A stretch of 40,154 nt of DNA from Lachnospiraceae bacterium. Its GTDB lineage: Bacteria > Bacillota > Clostridia > Lachnospirales > Lachnospiraceae. How positions within the stretch are numbered: position 1 is the first letter of the stretch; each line of letters opens with the position of its first letter. This document shows, one piece after another, positions 34,750 to 40,154 of this stretch. Position numbers and translations under genes: made by a program. The stretch spans positions 1 through 40,154 of the forward strand of contig JAGBLN010000012.1 of the NCBI GenBank assembly GCA_017635395.1, read 5' to 3'. The notes beneath the pieces were generated by a model. That model was not told the origin of the DNA and made no database searches. It saw nothing but the letters and a program-made list of their open reading frames with translations.

Positions 34750-36180
34750 ATGGTAAATATGAGAGAAAGATATGAGTCTATAGGACTGACCGATCTTCGG
34801 GAAATGGCAAAGAACCGTAAGATCAAGGGAGCTGCTTCCATGAAAAAAGCTGATCTTGTGGAGGCAATGCTCATAAAGGATCGTGAGGATGAGAGGGAAA
34901 AAGCCGAGGAGGCAAAAGCTGCAAGAGCTGAAAGTGCCAAGCAGGATGCTCCACCCAAGGCAAAAAATGAAGGCGGAAAGCCGGAGGCTAAGCCTATTCC
35001 CCGTCAGGTTAATGAAAAAGAAGAACTATCCGAGGAGGCGCTTAAGGAGCTGGACAGCGGAGTAATGGTACGTGGTATTCTGGAGGTTATGCCGGACGGA
35101 TTCGGATTTATCAGAAGTGACAATTATCTGCCGGGAGATGCGGATATCTATGTGGCGCCCAGTCAGATCAGGCGTTTCTCGCTGAAGACCGGTGATATCG
35201 TATCCGGTAATACAAGGGTAAAGACTCAGAATGAGAAATTCCAGGCGCTTCTCTATGTCAGCCGTGTAAATGATCTGATGCCCGATACAACGGCAGCCCG
35301 TTACAACTTCGAGAACATGACTCCCATATTCCCGAATGAGAAGATCAGACTGGAATACCCAGGTGCGCCTGTTTCCATGAGGATAATGGATCTGATCAGC
35401 CCCATAGGTAAGGGACAGAGAGGACTTATCGTATCCCAGCCCAAGGCTGGTAAAACTACACTCCTTAAGGATGTGGCAAAATCCATAAAGATAAATAATC
35501 CTGAAATACATATGATAATCCTGCTCATTGATGAGCGTCCCGAGGAAGTTACGGATATGAAGGAAACCGTAGGCGGACCGGATGTGGAGGTTATCTATTC
35601 TACTTTTGATGAGACAGCTGAGCACCATAAGAGAGTAGCCGAGATGGTTATCGAGAGGGCAAGGCGTCTTGTAGAGTATAAGAAGGATGTTGTCATTCTT
35701 TTAGACTCAATCACCAGGCTTACGAGAGCTTACAACCAGGTAGTTCCGCCCAGTGGTCGTACCCTGTCAGGTGGTCTTGATCCTGCGGCTCTTCACCCGC
35801 CTAAGCGTTTCTTCGGTGCTGCAAGAAACATGCGTGAGGGCGGAAGCCTTACCATACTTGCAACAGCATTGGTTGAGACCGGCAGCAAGATGGATGATGT
35901 GGTTTACGAGGACTTCAAGGGAACCGGTAATATGGAAATAGTTCTTAACAGGAAACTTTCCGAGAGAAGGATATTCCCTGCTATCGATATTCCTAAGTCC
36001 AGCACAAGGCGTGAGGATCTGCTTCTTACAGAGGAAGAACTGACAGCTATCACTACCGTAAGGCGTGCTGTTAACGGCTCACATCCTGATGAGATTGTTG
36101 ATAAGGTAATTGATATGTTCTCCAAGAGCACAAGCAACAGGGAGCTTGTTGGACAGATACAGAAGACGAGGTTCTATTGA
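34750..36180 (+). CDS. rho: Transcription termination factor Rho
   Basis: This 476-residue RNA-dependent ATPase/helicase terminates transcripts. A SAP-like Rho N-terminal domain ([15 protein letters not shown], ~13-45) is followed by a charged Glu/Lys/Ala-rich insert (~44-95) that the E. coli protein lacks. The cold-shock-like RNA-binding domain has DGFGFIRS (~116-123), and the ATPase has PKAGKTT at 231-237 and [15 protein letters not shown] at 34739-34743 fixes the start. It overlaps or abuts the next gene (stop TGA 36178-36180). Confidence 0.97.
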   Translation: MVNMRERYESIGLTDLREMAKNRKIKGAASMKKADLVEAMLIKDREDEREKAEEAKAARAESAKQDAPPKAKNEGGKPEAKPIPRQVNEKEELSEEALKELDSGVMVRGILEVMPDGFGFIRSDNYLPGDADIYVAPSQIRRFSLKTGDIVSGNTRVKTQNEKFQALLYVSRVNDLMPDTTAARYNFENMTPIFPNEKIRLEYPGAPVSMRIMDLISPIGKGQRGLIVSQPKAGKTTLLKDVAKSIKINNPEIHMIILLIDERPEEVTDMKETVGGPDVEVIYSTFDETAEHHKRVAEMVIERARRLVEYKKDVVILLDSITRLTRAYNQVVPPSGRTLSGGLDPAALHPPKRFFGAARNMREGGSLTILATALVETGSKMDDVVYEDFKGTGNMEIVLNRKLSERRIFPAIDIPKSSTRREDLLLTEEELTAITTVRRAVNGSHPDEIVDKVIDMFSKSTSNRELVGQIQKTRFY

Positions 36181-36182
36181 TA

Positions 36183-36779
36183 ATGAGCGGAATTATGACA
36201 TACGAAAATGATGAGAATGTTGATCTGGCTGCCATAGAAAAAGATGCGGCAGAGGTAATGAACCAGGTCTGTGAAATGTCAGGTATTAAGCCGGGCAGCG
36301 TAGTGGTGATAGGATGTTCTTCAAGTGAAGTTGTGGGTGAGCGTGTAGGAACGCATTCCAGTATGGATGTGGCAGGTGCTTTATATAAAGGCATAAAGCC
36401 TGTGGCTGATAAGTACGGAGTTGTAATCGCCGCACAGTGCTGCGAACATCTTAACCGTGCTATTGTAATGGAAAAAGAAGTGGCAGACAGGTTAGGTTTA
36501 GAAGAAGTAAATGTCGTGCCGCAGCCAAAGGCAGGCGGTTCTTTCGGTACCACCGTTTATAAAAACTGCAAGTCACCGGTGGTTGTGGAAAGCCTTATGC
36601 AGAAAGCTGATGCTGGCATGGATATCGGCGGTGTAATGGTAGGCATGCACATAAAACCTGTGGTAGTACCCCTTAAGATAACAAAGCGCAATATTGGTTC
36701 GGCTGTTGTCATAGCAGCAAGAAGGCGTCCTAAATATGTGGGTGGAGCAAGGGCCGTCTATAATGAGGAGCTTGAATAA
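36183..36779 (+). CDS. TIGR01440 / YwlG (UPF0340) family protein
   Basis: The product has 198 residues. Motifs conserved in this family are visible: GCSSSEVVGERVGTHSS, QCCEHLNRA, PQPKAGGSFGT and a C-terminal GGARAVYNEE. Its biochemical role is not established. A TTG at 36177 is also in frame with GAGG close by; ATG 36183, three bases beyond the rho stop, is chosen. The close spacing suggests co-transcription with rho. Confidence 0.88.
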   Translation: MSGIMTYENDENVDLAAIEKDAAEVMNQVCEMSGIKPGSVVVIGCSSSEVVGERVGTHSSMDVAGALYKGIKPVADKYGVVIAAQCCEHLNRAIVMEKEVADRLGLEEVNVVPQPKAGGSFGTTVYKNCKSPVVVESLMQKADAGMDIGGVMVGMHIKPVVVPLKITKRNIGSAVVIAARRRPKYVGGARAVYNEELE

Positions 36780-36824
36780 ATTTTTTTACGGCCATTAAGA
36801 TTAGTTTTTTTATACAAAAGAGAT

Positions 36825-37763
36825 TTGAATAACATAGATATTCCAAAAATAAAATACCTTGAAGGCCGGAAACGGACAACTGAACTTGTCTGTGTTCCGG
36901 GCAAGGCGCCTTTCATCAGGTTTACTCCCTTTTCAAATAATATGAATTCCACATCTGATAACGCAGGTCTCCCCTATGGTAATGGGGCCTGTGATTTTGT
37001 GATTCATGGTTTTTCTACAAGGCTTGGAGGCGTTTCGGAGGGAATATTCTCTAGCATGAATTTTGCCTGTGGAAGGGGCGACGATCCGAAAAAAATACTT
37101 GAGAATTTCAGGATCATGGGAGATTCTCTGGGAGTTTCTCCTGAATCCATGGTTTATGCAAAGCAGACCCATACAGCCAATGTCATGCATGTAAATGAAT
37201 ATCATAAAGGAATGGGAGTTACGAGGGAACGTGATTACACAGATATAGATGCCCTTATTACTGATACTCCCGGGGTCTGCCTTGTTGCCGGTTTTGCTGA
37301 CTGCATTCCTGTCTTTTTTATCGATGTTGTAAAAAAAGCAATAGGCCTGGCACACTCCGGCTGGCGCGGCACGGTTAATGATATCGCAGGAGCTGCGGTA
37401 CATGCTATGGAGAATGATTTCTGCACGAATGCAAAAGATATCAGGGCTTTTGTTGGGCCGGGAATCTGCGCTGAACATTACGAAGTCGGAAATGATGTGG
37501 CTGATGAGTTTAAAAAGAAATACCCTGATGCAATAGAGAAGGGAATATTACGCAGAAAGCCCGGCAATGGTGAGATGGCAGAAGAAAAGTATTACCTTGA
37601 CCTTCAGCTTGCCTGCAGGGAAAATCTCATAAATGCCGGTGTTCCTGAAGACAGTGTATTTTTAACTGATCTCTGTACCTGCTGCAATCCTGAGCTGCTG
37701 CATTCCCACAGATATACAAAGGGACAGCGTGGCGGTCTTTGCGGGTTCCTAATGATAAAGTGA
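36825..37763 (+). CDS. pgeF: Peptidoglycan editing factor PgeF (YfiH, multicopper polyphenol-oxidase fold)
   Basis: This 312-residue protein has VIHGFSTRLGGVS near residue 59, YAKQTHTANV with His116, ADC with Cys160, AHSGWRG with His177 and GPGICAEHYEVG with Cys215. The Cys160/His177 spacing of 17 fits the zinc site of the family. The C-terminal CCNPELLHSHR and GGLCGF are also conserved. The start is a TTG, since no upstream ATG exists in frame and the N-terminal KAPFIRF segment is expected in homologues. AAAAGAGA is a weak ribosome-binding site. The family removes wrongly placed amino acids (L-Ser) from cell-wall precursors. Confidence 0.9.
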   Translation: MNNIDIPKIKYLEGRKRTTELVCVPGKAPFIRFTPFSNNMNSTSDNAGLPYGNGACDFVIHGFSTRLGGVSEGIFSSMNFACGRGDDPKKILENFRIMGDSLGVSPESMVYAKQTHTANVMHVNEYHKGMGVTRERDYTDIDALITDTPGVCLVAGFADCIPVFFIDVVKKAIGLAHSGWRGTVNDIAGAAVHAMENDFCTNAKDIRAFVGPGICAEHYEVGNDVADEFKKKYPDAIEKGILRRKPGNGEMAEEKYYLDLQLACRENLINAGVPEDSVFLTDLCTCCNPELLHSHRYTKGQRGGLCGFLMIK

Positions 37764-37766
37764 GTT

Positions 37767-38924
37767 ATGCCTGAAGATTCTGTTAAAAAAAAGCTCCCGA
37801 ATAATAAGCGTATTCTTTTTTTGGACTATGCAAGAATAGCTGCATGTGTCCTTGTTTTGCTTGTGCATGTTTCTGCCATGTGGCTTGAGAGAGAGGCTGT
37901 TGGCAGTGCAGGTTCTTTCTTTGCCCTTTCAGGGAATATTCTTGCGTTTGTGGGTGTGTCACTTTATGTGATGATATCCGGTGCCCTTGTTCTTTCACCG
38001 GAATACAAAACTGATGTGAAGCATTGTTTCTACAAGAGCTTTCGGCTGATGGGACTGTGGGTTTTGTGGAAGGTTATATACAGACTGCTTGATATGTGGC
38101 AGTTTAAGGCGGCGGGCGTGTCTGTTAGCTGGAAGGAGGATTTTTTCCTGGAGCTTTTCAGGAAGCCGGGGCATTATCATCTGTGGTTCCTGCCGATGTT
38201 AGCAATAATCTATCTTATGGTGCCGCTTATCAAGAAAGGCTGTGAAAAACAGGAGAACTGTGTTTTATACCTGATGCTTTTCGTATTGGTATCAATAGTT
38301 TTTCCGACCCTGTTTCTTTTTGATTTTCCCTTCAGGTACCTTTTGGAGGATTTCTATAGCTTATTTGATCTTTCATATTTTGCCGGTTATCTCGGATATT
38401 TTATAATGGGTTATTTTTTAGTAGCCCATAACGATAGGGAAAAAAGCAACGTGTTTATCATAATTGAGTGTTTTTTTGCTATTGCGGCATTTGCCATAGC
38501 CTGCGTGGTGGCCGGACGGAGAAGTTCCGTGAACGGCGTGGTGTGCGAGCTGTTTTCCACTCCGTTCTCCATCCATAATATACTTCTGTCTGAGGCGGTA
38601 TTCCTTACACTAAAGAGATTTGTGGGAACTGGCAATAAAACAGTGGGAACAGATTCTGATGAGCCTTCAGAAAAAAACGATGGCGCTGCGGAAGAGAAGC
38701 GTGCCGGATTTGCTGTATCGCGGCCGGCAGTGCTTTCGGCTGCTACCCTGGGAGTGTATCTGATACATCCCTTCATTTTGGACATTATGGTAAAAGCCGG
38801 TTTTATGTCGGCTATAGGAAATGTATGGATCGGCTTACCGCTTATGCTGATACTTCTCGCTCTGATTTCTTTTATCGTGGCAATTCTGCTGCGCAAGATT
38901 CCTTATATAAATAAGGTTCTGTAG
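37767..38924 (+). CDS. Acyltransferase-3 family membrane protein
   Basis: This 385-residue polytopic protein has about ten membrane segments. The family opening LDYARIAACVLVLLVH contains Arg23 and the conserved His34 of the OafA/WecH-type acyltransferases. GHYHLWFLPMLAIIYL and the ending LGVYLIHPFIL are further family segments. Members O-acetylate or otherwise acylate surface sugars or peptidoglycan. The acceptor is not visible. A hydrophilic insert lies at residues ~295-315. It starts three bases after pgeF and is likely co-transcribed with it. Confidence 0.88.
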   Translation: MPEDSVKKKLPNNKRILFLDYARIAACVLVLLVHVSAMWLEREAVGSAGSFFALSGNILAFVGVSLYVMISGALVLSPEYKTDVKHCFYKSFRLMGLWVLWKVIYRLLDMWQFKAAGVSVSWKEDFFLELFRKPGHYHLWFLPMLAIIYLMVPLIKKGCEKQENCVLYLMLFVLVSIVFPTLFLFDFPFRYLLEDFYSLFDLSYFAGYLGYFIMGYFLVAHNDREKSNVFIIIECFFAIAAFAIACVVAGRRSSVNGVVCELFSTPFSIHNILLSEAVFLTLKRFVGTGNKTVGTDSDEPSEKNDGAAEEKRAGFAVSRPAVLSAATLGVYLIHPFILDIMVKAGFMSAIGNVWIGLPLMLILLALISFIVAILLRKIPYINKVL

Positions 38925-38973
38925 TTTCCAAACCTCCTTATAAAGGCAAAAAGTGGCGAATACCACAGGACTA

Positions 38974-38982
38974 TGATAAAAT
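38974..38982 (+). promoter_or_regulatory. Candidate extended -10 promoter of the ABC exporter gene
   Basis: TGATAAAAT (hexamer TAAAAT at 38977-38982) is identical to the element before the hybrid kinase gene. It lies 43 bases upstream of the next ATG. The -35 is weak. Confidence 0.4.
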
Positions 38983-39024
38983 AATACGGATTTTATTTGG
39001 AACGCTCAGGCGGAGGTTTACTGA

Positions 39025-39747
39025 ATGTACAAGAAACTTCTCAGTAATGTAAAAGAATATAAGGCGGCATCAATTGCGACGCCTGTTTGGATGATATTCG
39101 AAGTCATATTCGAGGTCCTGATTCCTATGTGCATGGGGTCAATAGTTGACGATGGCGTGAGAAAGAGTAACATGCAGCACATATATGTCATGGGAGCGGT
39201 AATGGTTTGCCTTGCACTTCTGGGCTGGTTTTCCGGTGTCATGGGCGGAATATACGGTGCGAAGGCAGCAACCGGTCTTGCAAGGAATCTCAGGAAGGCC
39301 ATGTTTGAAAAGATACAGACCTATTCCTTCATGAATATAGATAAGTTTTCAACTGCAGGCCTGGTGACCAGGCTTACGACTGATGTTACCAATGTACAGA
39401 ATGCTTATCAGATGGTGCTCAGGATGTGCTTCAGGGCGCCTTTTTCACTGATATTTGCAATGATCGCGGCTTTTCTGATAAAACCTGAGATCGCCAGCGT
39501 ATATCTCATTGCTGTATGTATCCTTAGCGTTGTGCTTATATTCTTAGTGCGTGCGGCTATGAAATGCTTTAAGGAAGTGTTCAAGAAATACGATGACCTG
39601 AATGCGGCTGTTCAGGAAAATGTAAGTGCCATACGTGTCGTAAAGGCTAATGTCAGGGAAGAATACGAAACTGACAGGCTGAGGAAAGCGGCAGAGAACA
39701 TTTATAAACTAAAACTTCCCATACCCCAAATGGGACTTGTACCTTGA
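39025..39747 (+). pseudogene. ABC exporter half-transporter, truncated by IS insertion
   Basis: The product has 240 residues, of which about 228 belong to an ABC type-1 (multidrug-exporter-like) membrane domain: helices at ~20-38, 56-78, 135-155 and 160-180, and the coupling-helix segment FMNIDKFSTAGLVTRLTTDV. The expected length is about 580 residues. The frame leaves the family sequence after AAENIYKL (~39710) and reads eleven foreign residues to a TGA at 39745-39747. There is no ATPase domain. GGAGG (39012-39016) precedes the ATG. The remaining part would be beyond the mobile element outside the window. Confidence 0.88.
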
Positions 39748-40154
39748 AAATTCAATAATACAGGCGATTAAATATGTATCTCACGCCGCCAGGGATGACG
39801 CTCTGACCAGAGAATTCCGGATATAATCCGGTAACCTTCCTACAAACAGCGTGATGAATGCTTCAATCTGTTCTTCCGTAGGGTGGAAAATGCCGCATAC
39901 GCAGTCTATCATGGCGTTTATCAGGATCTGGAATGATTCTCCAAATGTGATGTCTGCCAGTTCATCTGAAAGGAAGAAAAAGATTTCGCCAAGTGTCCGG
40001 CTGTCTTCACACTTTCGCTGTTCTATGGCCATCATCAGATATCTGGTGAAAACGATAGCCACATGTGCAGTCAGGGCATCATAGGAAAGGCTGTGGCACT
40101 CACCGATCAGATTCAGGTAGGACTTGCAGGTCTTGAAAAAGATCTCAATCTGCC
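39713..40154 (-). mobile_element. IS4-family insertion sequence (partial, 3' end of transposase side)
   Basis: The sequence changes from ABC exporter to IS at about 39709-39715. The boundary has CCCATACCCCAAATGGG (39718-39734), an imperfect inverted pair, but the opposite terminal repeat lies outside the window so the exact end is unconfirmed. The transposase gene is antisense to the interrupted gene. Confidence 0.75.
39781..40154 (-). CDS. IS4-family DDE transposase, C-terminal part (5' partial)
   Basis: Read on the minus strand, the open frame from the right edge ends at TGA 39781-39783, giving 123 visible residues. It begins QIEIFFKTCK, in which Glu is the third catalytic acid and the Lys seven residues later completes the E-x6-K half of the IS4 YREK signature. 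Next comes SLSYDALTAHVAIVFTRYLM, a family segment. The rest is a helical tail of the IS4 type. The start and the first two Asp lie to the right of the window. Confidence 0.85.
   Translation of the reverse strand, partial: QIEIFFKTCKSYLNLIGECHSLSYDALTAHVAIVFTRYLMMAIEQRKCEDSRTLGEIFFFLSDELADITFGESFQILINAMIDCVCGIFHPTEEQIEAFITLFVGRLPDYIRNSLVRASSLAA

Noticed and set aside
39851-40084. Plus-strand ORF opposite the transposase
   Set aside because: It is antisense to the IS4 transposase frame, which carries the E-x6-K signature, and has no family features.
1-40154. CRISPR array, prophage or rRNA operon
   Set aside because: No regularly spaced repeats, phage structural genes or rRNA-like sequence were seen on either strand.

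Overview
The window looks like chromosomal DNA of a low-to-moderate GC Gram-positive anaerobe, most likely a Lachnospiraceae-type Clostridia (Butyrivibrio/Roseburia-like). This rests on the family content: TIGR01440 (YwlG)-type protein, TGS-containing nucleoside kinase, an RNase P RNA of the ancestral (A) layout, Rpn-type nuclease repeats, FliY-like CheC domain protein and PEGA-domain protein. Most genes have clear GGAGG-type ribosome-binding sites. The species assignment is inference.

Layout. Positions 1-324 hold the repeat-rich tail of an Rpn/PD-(D/E)XK 'transposase' family nuclease and a tiny ORF. 356-1099 is an SDR oxidoreductase. 1304-8320 is a compact surface-glycan operon: GT52/polysialyltransferase-like glycosyltransferase, PglK-like ABC flippase, MBOAT O-acyltransferase, DHHW/AlgJ-like membrane-anchored protein, acyl carrier protein and DegT-type sugar aminotransferase. 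The genes overlap or nearly overlap. The MBOAT, anchored hydrolase-like protein and carrier protein together resemble a Dlt/alginate-acetylation type module. 8355-15430 carries cca, a PEGA-domain membrane protein, a FliY/CheC-like phosphatase-domain protein with a strong promoter, Mrp/NBP35 ATPase, a small possibly SecB-like protein and an ABC-F ATPase.

15431-15950 has no protein gene. It holds a ~260-nt near-palindromic hairpin element, a bidirectional-looking terminator and tRNA-Trp on the minus strand, with a consensus promoter divergent from the next gene. 15951-18746 is a large hybrid histidine kinase (7TM, PAS, HisKA, HATPase, receiver, Hpt). A DUF6508-like small protein and a purL that is split by a +1 frameshift in its glutaminase domain follow.

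23110-31497 is a housekeeping run on the plus strand: dGTPase-like HD protein, dnaG, trmK, Nif3-like, nucleoside kinase, malic enzyme and a TIGR01212 radical SAM protein, closed by a strong terminator. rpoD, which commonly sits between dnaG and trmK in Firmicutes, is absent. The minus strand then carries a stand-alone LytTR regulator, rarA and rnpB (RNase P RNA). The plus strand resumes with rho, a YwlG-like protein, pgeF, an acyltransferase-3 membrane protein and an ABC exporter half-transporter. That last gene is interrupted near 39.71 kb by an IS4-family insertion sequence running off the right edge.

The points most worth follow-up are the long hairpin element (15478-15738), the Dlt-like glycan acylation cluster, and the purL frameshift.
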